35,961 nt of DNA, taken from NCBI GenBank assembly GCA_964292325.1, contig CAXYVG010000031.1:1-35961 (forward strand), written 5' to 3'. Every line of letters begins with the position of its first letter. The stretch's first letter is position 1. The notes under the pieces were generated by a model. The model had not been told where the DNA came from and ran no database searches. It saw nothing but the letters and a program-made list of their open reading frames with translations. Shown piece after piece: positions 7,302 through 15,487 of this stretch. This stretch comes from CTSoil-075 sp964292325. GTDB taxonomy: Bacteria; Bacillota; Negativicutes; DSM-13327. A program made the translations under genes and the position numbers.

Positions 7302-9014
7302 TTAGATTTTAAACTTATTTACAGCATGATTTAATCCCTGAGCCATATCCGCTAAACTTTGGCTAGAAGAAGCAATCTCTTCCATAGAAGCCGCTTGCTC
7401 TTCTGTTGCCGCTGATACTGACTGCGTTTGCCCCGCTGTATCTTTTGCAATGCGGTTAATATTATGCATTGCCGATACTACTTGTCCACTACCACTCGCC
7501 ATATGCTGTATAGATATACCAATTTCTTGCACTTGATCCGAAACTTGATTGACAAGCGCTTCAATATGTTCAAATGCCTCCCCTGCTAGTGTAACGACCT
7601 CCGTCCCGATCTTCACTTCATGGGTTCCCTCTTCCATGGCATCAACAGCCTTTTGCGTATCACTTTGAATCTCTTCGATCAATGATGTAATTTGTTTTGT
7701 TGCATCTTGCGATTGTTCGGCAAGCTTACGGACTTCTTCAGCAACAATGGAAAAACCACGACCTTGCTCACCAGCACGTGCCGCCTCAATTGCTGCATTT
7801 AATGCTAACAGATTGGTTTGACCGGCAATTCCCGAAATGGTCTCTACAATGGTTCCTATTTCTACTGACCGCTCACCTAGTTTTGTCACAAGCTGCGCTG
7901 AATGATTTACTTCATCACTAATATGTGCCATCTGGGCAACCGCCTTCTCTACAACATGATTACCATCACGAGCAGAAAGTTGCGTTTGCTCACTAACACT
8001 AGACATGATCTGTGTTTTCTTTGTCACTTGTTCAATTTCCTGCGTCATCTTCTCAATAATTTCGTTCGTCTCACTCACGGCTACTACTTGTTCTTCTGCT
8101 CCAGTAGATACAACAGTAATGGTTCCGGCCACCTGTTCAACGGCTTGCGCTGATTGCTCTGAACTTGCAGTCAAGTGCTGAGCCGCACCGGCTACTTGTT
8201 CAGCAGTCTGGGCAATTTGTCGAATCAGTTGCCGCATATTATCAATCATGGAATTGACGACCGACGCCAATACACCGATTTCATCATTACTTTCAATCAT
8301 AATTTTTTGGGTCAAATCCCCACCACTATTCGCCATTTCTTTAAGCTTCTCTATTATATTTTCAAGAGGATGTACAATTTTTTTCCGCGAGAACCAGTAG
8401 GTAAAGAATAGCGTTACCAGTATTAGTACAACATTAATGATCATAATTTCTGTAATATTTTTTTGTACCGTTTGTTCAACATCATCCGTATAAATGCCAG
8501 TACAGATAACCCATCCCCACGGTTCAAATAACTTCACATAACTTCTTTTTAGCGAAGCTTCTTTCTCATTTGGTTTAGGGAACCAAAAGTCACTATAATA
8601 TCCTTCTGATTTGTTTTGTATAGCCCCTGCTATATATTCTTTGATGAATAATACATCTCTATTATCCTTATCCGCAATTCTATTTTTCCCCACTGTCTCT
8701 GGTTTTATTGGATGCATAACATTGATGCCATTGATATCATCAAGCCAATAGTAACCCTCTTCCCCATAGCGCATCTTGCTTGTAGCTTCTTTTGCTCGCA
8801 TTTGTGCTTCCTCAACTGTCAGAGCGCCCGATTGCGAAAGCGAATGATAATAAGCAATTACGGAATAAGCTAAGTCCACACTATTTTTTATTTGAATATC
8901 TTTTTCTTTATAAATATTGCCCTTAGTGGCTGGAATCAGATAAAAACAACTAACCAACGTAAATAATAGCGTAGGAATTATACCAAGAATAATTAACTTT
9001 GTACTCAATTTCAA
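7302..9014 (-). CDS. Methyl-accepting chemotaxis protein, sCache sensor
   Basis: A 570-residue transmembrane chemoreceptor. TM1 lies near residues 7-27 and an extracytoplasmic single-Cache domain at about 35-190. Its core motif is YGEEGYYWLDDINGINVMHP, followed by PWGWVICTGIY, as in Cache_2 sensors of small organic acids. TM2 is at about 190-210, then HAMP (about 212-265) and a long MCP signalling hairpin whose tip includes GQTNLLALNAAIEAARAGEQ. There is no C-terminal CheR-tethering pentapeptide. The start is a TTG with GGAAGGTGA just upstream, 1 nt after the stop of a 32-codon ORF that may couple its translation. Confidence 0.93.
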   Translation of the reverse strand: MKLSTKLIILGIIPTLLFTLVSCFYLIPATKGNIYKEKDIQIKNSVDLAYSVIAYYHSLSQSGALTVEEAQMRAKEATSKMRYGEEGYYWLDDINGINVMHPIKPETVGKNRIADKDNRDVLFIKEYIAGAIQNKSEGYYSDFWFPKPNEKEASLKRSYVKLFEPWGWVICTGIYTDDVEQTVQKNITEIMIINVVLILVTLFFTYWFSRKKIVHPLENIIEKLKEMANSGGDLTQKIMIESNDEIGVLASVVNSMIDNMRQLIRQIAQTAEQVAGAAQHLTASSEQSAQAVEQVAGTITVVSTGAEEQVVAVSETNEIIEKMTQEIEQVTKKTQIMSSVSEQTQLSARDGNHVVEKAVAQMAHISDEVNHSAQLVTKLGERSVEIGTIVETISGIAGQTNLLALNAAIEAARAGEQGRGFSIVAEEVRKLAEQSQDATKQITSLIEEIQSDTQKAVDAMEEGTHEVKIGTEVVTLAGEAFEHIEALVNQVSDQVQEIGISIQHMASGSGQVVSAMHNINRIAKDTAGQTQSVSAATEEQAASMEEIASSSQSLADMAQGLNHAVNKFKI

Positions 9015-9015
9015 A

Positions 9016-9114
9016 CTAAATCACCTTCCTTGTATAATCACATCGTTCCAATGTGTTAAATGGATAATAAGACTTAGAAAATAGGTCAATCATCCTATTT
9101 CTTCTATTCGCCAT
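9016..9114 (-). CDS. Small leader ORF, 32 residues, upstream of the chemoreceptor
   Basis: ATG at 9114 is preceded by GGAGGGAG with a 10-nt spacer. The ORF encodes MANRRNRMIDLFSKSYYPFN and 12 more residues, and its TAG (9018-9016) ends 1 nt before the TTG start of the chemoreceptor gene. The good ribosome site and tight spacing suggest a translated leader that couples to the weak TTG start. The peptide has no known match that I recognise; it has a basic N-terminus. It could be a chance ORF. Confidence 0.4.
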   Translation of the reverse strand: MANRRNRMIDLFSKSYYPFNTLERCDYTRKVI

Positions 9115-9208
9115 TTTTCTACAACTCCCTCCGTAAAATTGTTTTTTTATCAGTTTTTGTATTAAAAAAACAATATTTTTAAAAAGCACATATCCACCCC
9201 GTACAAAA

Positions 9209-9254
9209 AAAATCCCGCAAGAACTCTTGAGGGCTCTTGCAGGATTTTTTTGTA
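9209..9254 (-). terminator. Intrinsic terminator of the chemosensory operon
   Basis: A stem of about 14 bp, with one mismatch, pairs ATCCCGCAAGAACTC with GGGCTCTTGCAGGAT. A tract of eight T follows on the minus strand. It lies just after the stop of the REC/STAS-like gene ending at 9263. Confidence 0.88.
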
Positions 9255-9262
9255 ACCATACC

Positions 9263-10042
9263 TTAGTTTTCAAAATAACGTAATACGTCACCCATTAAAT
9301 TAGCCATATTATCTACTTGTGTTTGAGTGACCGAATCAACAAATTTCTTATTATTGGATATCGCTTTTACAATTCCTGAATTACTTTCTATTGTCTCAAC
9401 TATTTTATTCAATTGAATCAAAAGTGCCTGATCTAGCGTTACCATTGTCCCAAAGTCAAATAGCACCCGCGGTCTATCAGTTACATATTCCCCTAATTCC
9501 AAAAATAAGGATTGACAACTGACCAACGTAAGATTTTGATTAATGACTACATGTACCAATTTCCCATTTTGAACACTGATAATATAAGGCGGTACGTATT
9601 GATTTTCGCTACTTCCTAGCGTAGAATCATCTGCTACTTTCATTTTCCGCACACGCTCAAGATGTGTTCGCAAATCAACATCTTGTTTTAACACATTATT
9701 TAATACTTTAGCAACTTTTTCTTGATTGATAGGCTTAATGATAAAATGCCTAGCTCCGCGTTCCAATGCGTCAATAACCACCCGGCGTTCTTCCATCGCA
9801 CTAATCACTATAATTTTAGCCTCAGGATACGCAGCAATGATTTTCGATGTTGCCTGCGCTCCGCCCAGTCCCTGCATCGTCAAATCCATCGTCACTACAT
9901 CCGGTTTGCATCTGTTATATTCAACAAAAGCCTGTGATCCATTGGGAACTTCACCGACAACTGTGTGTCCTAATGATATCACAATTTCCCGCAAGCACTT
10001 CCGGGCTACAGCTGAATCATCCGCAATCAGTACTCTTGCCAT
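9263..10042 (-). CDS. CheY-like receiver fused to a STAS-like domain
   Basis: A 259-residue protein. Residues 1-120 form a receiver domain with all key residues: DD at 8-9, phospho-acceptor D53 (VVTMDLTM), and K103 in FIIKPIN. Residues of about 150-255 resemble a STAS (anti-sigma-antagonist-like) fold: VLFDFGTMVTLDQALLIQLNKIV..SNSGIVKAISNN has the strand-helix pattern of that family. I cannot see the usual phosphorylatable serine at the expected site, so the STAS assignment is an inference. The gene starts 20 nt after the hybrid CheA with GGGAGG before the ATG, and is the last gene of the operon before a terminator. It is probably the response output of that kinase. No DNA-binding or CheC/CheX domain is seen. 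Confidence 0.8.
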   Translation of the reverse strand: MARVLIADDSAVARKCLREIVISLGHTVVGEVPNGSQAFVEYNRCKPDVVTMDLTMQGLGGAQATSKIIAAYPEAKIIVISAMEERRVVIDALERGARHFIIKPINQEKVAKVLNNVLKQDVDLRTHLERVRKMKVADDSTLGSSENQYVPPYIISVQNGKLVHVVINQNLTLVSCQSLFLELGEYVTDRPRVLFDFGTMVTLDQALLIQLNKIVETIESNSGIVKAISNNKKFVDSVTQTQVDNMANLMGDVLRYFEN

Positions 10043-10062
10043 TTTATACCTCCCGGTTTCAT

Positions 10063-12756
10063 TTAAGATCGTTTTGCTAAAACACTTCGCAAACTCTCTA
10101 GTAGTCTTTCTCGATCAAGCTTATACTCATATATATCAAAGCCAGCCCGAAGCCCTTTTTCCTTATCGTTATCTCCAGTTAACGAGGTAAGAGCAATCAC
10201 GGGTAAATGCCGTAAAGTTTCGCTAGCTCGAATGGCTCGTACCAATTCAATGCCCGTCATCAGTGGCATTTCAATATCACTAACTACTACATCCACCATA
10301 GTTTGTCCTAGTTTCCCCAAAGCTTCACGTCCATTTTCTGCAGTAATGACTCGATAACCATTACTCTCCAGATGGCTCTTTACTACTTTCAGAAAGAATG
10401 GCGTATCTTCTACAAGAAGAATCGTAATTTGCTTGTCATCTCTGACTCCACCCGCATACGATTTAGTTTGAATTCCTTGGCGAGGAGTATAATACTCAGG
10501 TGCCGCTTTAGCAAATAGTTCATGCATATTTAATAATGTAACTACTGTATCATCGATAAACGTTGATCCTAAAATACCAATGCCACAAACTCCCTCTTTA
10601 TCCATTGCGATGGTTGTCCGTACGGCATCATGTATCTCTTCGGCAACAATTCCAATGATATGACTTACTAACTTCGGCAATATGATATAGACCTTAGAGC
10701 GTTCATTTTTCCTTTTGGAAATGGGCAAGTAATGTTCCGGTTTAATAACCCTAATGGTCTGCCCCTGAAAGGAAAAATAATATTTAGAACCAATTTTTTG
10801 TAGCCGAGATAATTCCACTTCTTCAACCCGCGATACCATCCCTAAATCTAAACCAAGCATTTCAGTGCCAGAGCATTTGAATAGCAATACATACTGTTGT
10901 TCTTCGTCAATTGTTTTTGCCATTCGCAGATCCGGTACTAACGCTTTATCTTCAATAAGCGAAATACCAGCGTAATTTCGAAGACTCTCGGTATCAAGGA
11001 TCATCGCAATACTACCATCCCCTAGGACAGCTGTACCTGAATAAAGCCTACAGCTACTGATTACTACCGAAAGAGGCTTCACTAAAATTTCTTCCATTTC
11101 AGCAACAGAATCGACAATTAGCGCATAGCAAGAACTCCCCGATTTTATAATTAAAATGCGAATAACCTGATCCGTATCAGCGAAGTCCTCTAACGTTCTT
11201 CGTTCTTCAACGGATTGGGTTTCATCCATGATATCACTAAGCTTTATAATGGGTATCAAGCGCCCACGAAGACGCAGTATGGGCCGATTATGTACAAATT
11301 CTATTCGATTGGCATTCGTTTCATCCGACCAAATCAGTACCAATTCCCTTAAGTTTTCTTGCGGTACAGCAAACGATTGTCCATTTGCCTTCACAATTAA
11401 TGCTGAAATGATGGCCAGCGTCAATGGTAATATCAAGCGAAATGTTGTTCCAACTTCTGCCTCCGAAATGATTTCAATCTTGCCACCTAATTTTTCAATA
11501 TTGGTCTTTACTACATCCATACCAACACCACGACCAGAAATATCGGTAATCTTCTCTGCTGTCGAAAATCCTGGGGCCATAATAAAGTTAAAAATATCAC
11601 CTTCCCGCATCGTAATACTTTCTTTTTTGTTAATAAGGCCTTTCTCCAAGGCTTTGGCTTTCACTTTTTCTAGATCAATACCACTACCATCATCACAAAT
11701 ATCGACGATCATGCGTCCCCCTTCCGGGTAAGCACGAAGAAGAAGGGAACCGACCAATGGTTTATTTTTCATTTCTCGAATTTCTGGCAACTCAATACCA
11801 TGATCCAGCGCATTGCGCACTAAATGAGTGATGGGATCAACGAGAGCTTCAATCAATGAACGATCTAACTCAAAATTCATCCCTTGCATCACTAAATCGA
11901 CTTCTTTTCCCACTTTATGTGACATATCCCTAACAATGCGAGGAAATTTGTTAAAGACATTAGCAATAGGTTGCATTCTTGCCTTCATAACTTTTTTTTG
12001 CAAATTGGTCGTCAGTTCATTAATGCCTTGCGCTACCATTTCTAGTTGAACGATCTCTTTACTAGTATCTTTGGCTATTTGTAATAATTGATTACGCCGC
12101 AGAACCATTTCCCCGACCAAATTAAGCAAGTCATTTAGCAAACCAACATTGACTCTAACGCTCTCGTCCACCATCACTTGGCTATTCTTACGAATGTTTT
12201 CTTTTGGCTTTGCTGTGGTCAATGCCGCTGGTTCAGCAGCTAATTGAACCGGAACCGGAGTCGGCATCTCTTCAGTCAGTGCTTGTTCATCCTGCTGCTC
12301 TCCCACACTAATCTGATCCCACAAATCCCAAGCCGAAAGAGCCTCTGACCGTTTATTCACTGGTTTATTCTGACATGGAGCCGAGCCTAAGAAGCATTTG
12401 ATAGCATTCACATGATCTACAATCTCATATGTTTCACTGCCGATTGGATTATCAATCAGTTCCTTTAATACATCGGTAGCTGCTAGCAACGTATCAATCA
12501 TTTTCGAGTTCACTTGTAACCGATGCTCACGAAATTCACCAAATAGATTCTCAATAATATGGGATAGTTCTACAATCGTATCGAGGGCAAAAAAACTGGC
12601 CGTACCTTTTATGCTATGAGCAGCGCGAAAAATTTCATTAACCGTATCATCATCTTCTTCGCCCTCTTCCATTCGTAGAAGACCTGCTTCCATTTCCGCA
12701 ATATGCACTTTTGCCTCAAGAACAAATTCATTGAGAAGTTCTCCATCCTGCTCCAA
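10063..12756 (-). CDS. cheA: Hybrid chemotaxis histidine kinase CheA (Hpt-P3-HATPase-CheW-CheW-REC)
   Basis: A CheA-type kinase of 897 residues from the TTG at 12756, where AGGTGA precedes the TTG; a GTG at 12765 lies within that ribosome site. Domains in order: Hpt with phospho-His47 in AAHSIKGTA; a Gln/Pro-rich linker with no recognisable P2 domain; the P3 dimerisation helices (about 205-300); HATPase (about 305-450) with N-box HLVRNALDHGIE, DDGSGID and GRGVGMDVV; a CheW-like P5 (about 455-600); a second CheW-like domain (about 615-770); and a C-terminal receiver (about 780-895) with VEDTP and acceptor SDIEMP. The layout resembles FrzE/PilL-like hybrid kinases rather than canonical CheA. 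It lies 31 nt downstream of a dCache receptor gene and 20 nt upstream of the REC/STAS-like gene. No cheB, cheR or separate cheW is in this cluster. Confidence 0.93.
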   Translation of the reverse strand: MEQDGELLNEFVLEAKVHIAEMEAGLLRMEEGEEDDDTVNEIFRAAHSIKGTASFFALDTIVELSHIIENLFGEFREHRLQVNSKMIDTLLAATDVLKELIDNPIGSETYEIVDHVNAIKCFLGSAPCQNKPVNKRSEALSAWDLWDQISVGEQQDEQALTEEMPTPVPVQLAAEPAALTTAKPKENIRKNSQVMVDESVRVNVGLLNDLLNLVGEMVLRRNQLLQIAKDTSKEIVQLEMVAQGINELTTNLQKKVMKARMQPIANVFNKFPRIVRDMSHKVGKEVDLVMQGMNFELDRSLIEALVDPITHLVRNALDHGIELPEIREMKNKPLVGSLLLRAYPEGGRMIVDICDDGSGIDLEKVKAKALEKGLINKKESITMREGDIFNFIMAPGFSTAEKITDISGRGVGMDVVKTNIEKLGGKIEIISEAEVGTTFRLILPLTLAIISALIVKANGQSFAVPQENLRELVLIWSDETNANRIEFVHNRPILRLRGRLIPIIKLSDIMDETQSVEERRTLEDFADTDQVIRILIIKSGSSCYALIVDSVAEMEEILVKPLSVVISSCRLYSGTAVLGDGSIAMILDTESLRNYAGISLIEDKALVPDLRMAKTIDEEQQYVLLFKCSGTEMLGLDLGMVSRVEEVELSRLQKIGSKYYFSFQGQTIRVIKPEHYLPISKRKNERSKVYIILPKLVSHIIGIVAEEIHDAVRTTIAMDKEGVCGIGILGSTFIDDTVVTLLNMHELFAKAAPEYYTPRQGIQTKSYAGGVRDDKQITILLVEDTPFFLKVVKSHLESNGYRVITAENGREALGKLGQTMVDVVVSDIEMPLMTGIELVRAIRASETLRHLPVIALTSLTGDNDKEKGLRAGFDIYEYKLDRERLLESLRSVLAKRS

Positions 12757-12787
12757 GCCGATCACCTACCGCCACTCAATTTTATAT

Positions 12788-15100
12788 TTACTCTACTTTG
12801 AATTTTCTCACTAGCACTTCTAGACAAGCTGTTATTTCTCCCACATCAGAAGCACACTCACTAGCTTTAGAAGCTTTTACTGCCGTATCGGTAATTGCTT
12901 TTTCCACTTCCTGCATGCTTTGTGAAATATCTTGACTCCCCTTTGCAATCTCTTGGGAGGCTTGCGAAATATTATTCATCGATGAGGTCATTTCATCTGT
13001 ACTTCGTGCAACATCTACAGCCTTATATGAAATATCCTCAGTAGTATGGAACATAGCTTCCACTCCATTTGCTGCTTCCATTGCACTTTTCGAAACCTGA
13101 CCCGTTTTACTGGCAATATTCACGATGGCCGTGCTGATCGATACGACTTGATTTGCCCCTACCGACATAGTACTAGATATCTCCTCGACTCTCTTTGACT
13201 GATCGCTAACAGCCGAAGCAATCGTTCGGGTGATATCCATTGTCTCGGCAATCACGTCGGTAATTTTTTGTACAACGTCTACGGCTGCCCCCATATCGTT
13301 TTGCATTTCTTCAATTTGCTTTGCAATAAGGCTAGCTTCCTCTGCGGTTCTTTTTGATAATTCCTTTACTTCCGCTGCCACTACAGCAAATCCTTTTCCA
13401 GCTTCGCCGGCCCCCGCCGCTTCTATCGTTGCATTTAATGCCAACATATTGGTTTGTTCGGCTATGCGACCAATAATCTCTACAATTGTAGTAATCTGTT
13501 TTGACGAAACACTTAACTTCCGGATTATTTCATTTGTTTCGAGTGACCGACTTTTTGCTTCAGTCGTAATATCAATCGAACGGTTACAAGAAACCTCTAC
13601 CTCTTGGGCAACAAGAGCTACACGGTTCACACTGTGACAAACGTCTTCAATCAAAGAGCTAACCTGCTTTACTTCTTTTGCGACACCCTCTGATACCTCT
13701 ACAGCTTCCTTTGAAGCCTTAGATACTTCATTGGCCAGTTTGGTAACTTCTCTCACATTATCACTAACATGTTCAGCAGAACTAGCCGTTTCTTCGATAC
13801 TTGCCGATATCTGTTCTACATTCACACTAACCATACCAACGGTAGCACTCATCTCTTGACTATTTGCTGCTACATTCGATGCAATGTCTACCAATTTGCC
13901 TGCACTACCGTTGAGTTCGATCGTTGAACTATAAATATCTTTTATCATATTTTGAAGATCATCTACCATCTTGTTAAAATTTTGGGCCAGAATACCAATT
14001 TCATTATCAGAATGCACATCAACCCTCACGGTAAGATCACCGTTTTTAATATGCTCTGTGACATTGACAATTTGAATCAACGGTTTAGAAACTCGATTGG
14101 CAAACCAATACGAAAGTAACGCAGAAATCAGAATTACAAAAATACCGATGAAAATATTTTTAATGGTGACGTCATTAATAAACGCTAACGCTGAACTTTC
14201 TTTCTGAACCATAATTAAATTCCAAGGGTCTGATCCTCCAGGCATAGGGATACTACGATAGGCACAAATATATTTGTCACCGTTACCATCCGTATATTCT
14301 CCGGTTCCTATCTCGCCTTTCAGTACTTTATCTATGATACTCTTTAACGTTGGTGATACTGGAAAATCAACTTCTTCCGTCTGTTGATTGCCCTTTTCAT
14401 CTCGGATAATATTACCCTGTGTATCTTTTTTCAATATCACTTTCTTTTGCAATTTGTAATTGTATAACTCAGTCACTTGGGTTTTATCAGGATGAGCAAC
14501 GACAACTCCATCTCCATCCAAAAGGTAAGCATAACTGCCCGTGCCGACATTATATTTTTCTACCATTTGCTGAAGGGTAGAGGTTTCTATATCAGCCATC
14601 ATAACGCCGACTAATTGATCTCCATTATACATACCATTGACAGCAGTAGTAACTGCCATATTTCCGGCAATGGAGTAATAGGATTTCGTTATGTACGATT
14701 TCTTTTCGGTCATAAACTTTTTAAACCACCAACGATCAGCACGATTGGCTAATGCCCCTGTAGACCGCGCTGTTTGGTTACCATTCAGCTTGTGACTTGC
14801 AAGTTGTTGAAAAAAAGGATAGCGCTTTACCGTATCCTCTAGTATACTTTTTTGTTTCGCCCCATTATTACCAATCATATCGGTATTGATAGCCAGTTGG
14901 GCATTCAAATTGTAAGCATTCTGCATAAATTGACCAATATTAGCGGCTAAACTTTCTGCCATCACTGTATTTGTCTGTTTAATATTTTTTTCATAACCCG
15001 AAGAAGTCAGATAATAACTGACAGACATCGATACCAAGATAGCAAATATGACCAACGAGCAATTCATGAAAATAAATTGATGACGAATGGATTTAAACAT
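12788..15100 (-). CDS. Methyl-accepting chemotaxis protein, dCache sensor, first gene of the CheA operon
   Basis: A 770-residue receptor. TM1 is at about 10-32. A double-Cache extracytoplasmic region follows (about 38-310), with WWFKKFM, VGVMMADIE, GTGSYAYLLDGDGVVVAHPD and the membrane-proximal GDKYICAYRSIPMPGG. TM2 lies at about 315-335, then HAMP and a long signalling domain. The hairpin tip is AEQTNMLALNATIEAAGAGEAGKG, which differs from the AALNAAIEAARAGE form of the other four receptors here. This fits a receptor dedicated to the adjacent hybrid CheA. dCache_1 domains commonly bind amino acids or purines; the ligand cannot be told. An AAGGAAGGAAGAAAGG stretch precedes the ATG. Confidence 0.93.
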   Translation of the reverse strand: MFKSIRHQFIFMNCSLVIFAILVSMSVSYYLTSSGYEKNIKQTNTVMAESLAANIGQFMQNAYNLNAQLAINTDMIGNNGAKQKSILEDTVKRYPFFQQLASHKLNGNQTARSTGALANRADRWWFKKFMTEKKSYITKSYYSIAGNMAVTTAVNGMYNGDQLVGVMMADIETSTLQQMVEKYNVGTGSYAYLLDGDGVVVAHPDKTQVTELYNYKLQKKVILKKDTQGNIIRDEKGNQQTEEVDFPVSPTLKSIIDKVLKGEIGTGEYTDGNGDKYICAYRSIPMPGGSDPWNLIMVQKESSALAFINDVTIKNIFIGIFVILISALLSYWFANRVSKPLIQIVNVTEHIKNGDLTVRVDVHSDNEIGILAQNFNKMVDDLQNMIKDIYSSTIELNGSAGKLVDIASNVAANSQEMSATVGMVSVNVEQISASIEETASSAEHVSDNVREVTKLANEVSKASKEAVEVSEGVAKEVKQVSSLIEDVCHSVNRVALVAQEVEVSCNRSIDITTEAKSRSLETNEIIRKLSVSSKQITTIVEIIGRIAEQTNMLALNATIEAAGAGEAGKGFAVVAAEVKELSKRTAEEASLIAKQIEEMQNDMGAAVDVVQKITDVIAETMDITRTIASAVSDQSKRVEEISSTMSVGANQVVSISTAIVNIASKTGQVSKSAMEAANGVEAMFHTTEDISYKAVDVARSTDEMTSSMNNISQASQEIAKGSQDISQSMQEVEKAITDTAVKASKASECASDVGEITACLEVLVRKFKVE

Positions 15101-15175
15101 ATCCTTTCTTCCTTCCTTTCAGATGATAGTTGATTTACTTATTATATTGGGTATATTTTTCCGTATATGCAAACT

Positions 15176-15205
15176 CCTTAATTGCTACTTTTGCATCAAT
15201 TAAGG
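15176..15205. promoter_or_regulatory. Inverted repeat in the leader of the chemosensory operon
   Basis: A 9-bp perfect inverted repeat, CCTTAATTG (15176-15184) and CAATTAAGG (15197-15205), with a 12-nt spacer lies 76-105 bp upstream of the receptor ATG. It could be an operator or an RNA hairpin in the leader. Confidence 0.35.
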
Positions 15206-15292
15206 TCAACATAACTTTATATATAACAATCTTTTGTCGCCCTATAATTGCTTCCAATTATTTAGAATTATAAAATATATTCTCGCAATAGA

Positions 15293-15321
15293 TCGATAAT
15301 CCTTCTTTTTACATATGTCAA
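15293..15321 (-). promoter_or_regulatory. Candidate sigma-A promoter for the chemosensory operon
   Basis: On the minus strand a perfect -35 box TTGACA (15321-15316) is followed after 17 nt by TATCGA (15298-15293), a partial -10. This would give a leader of roughly 180 nt before the receptor at 15100, spanning the inverted repeat at 15176-15205. Besides these elements and the nifJ terminator, I see nothing in the gap 15101-15487. Confidence 0.35.
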
Positions 15322-15383
15322 CACGATCTGCATTCGTATCCTATTTCGCACTTTTACTGTTATAAACGTAGATCATAAAAACA

Positions 15384-15426
15384 AAAAGTCAAGTAGTAGA
15401 CCATATCGGTCTGCTACTTGACTTTT
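15384..15426 (-). terminator. Intrinsic terminator of nifJ
   Basis: Two 19-nt arms, 15384-15402 and 15408-15426, pair with a single mismatch around a 5-nt loop. The minus-strand continuation is T-rich (CTTTTTGTTTTTATG). It lies about 60 bp downstream of the nifJ stop. Confidence 0.85.
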
Positions 15427-15487
15427 GATCACAGGCTACTAATGTTGCCCAATAGCCACTATTCCACTAGTAATTTATTTTTTATTT

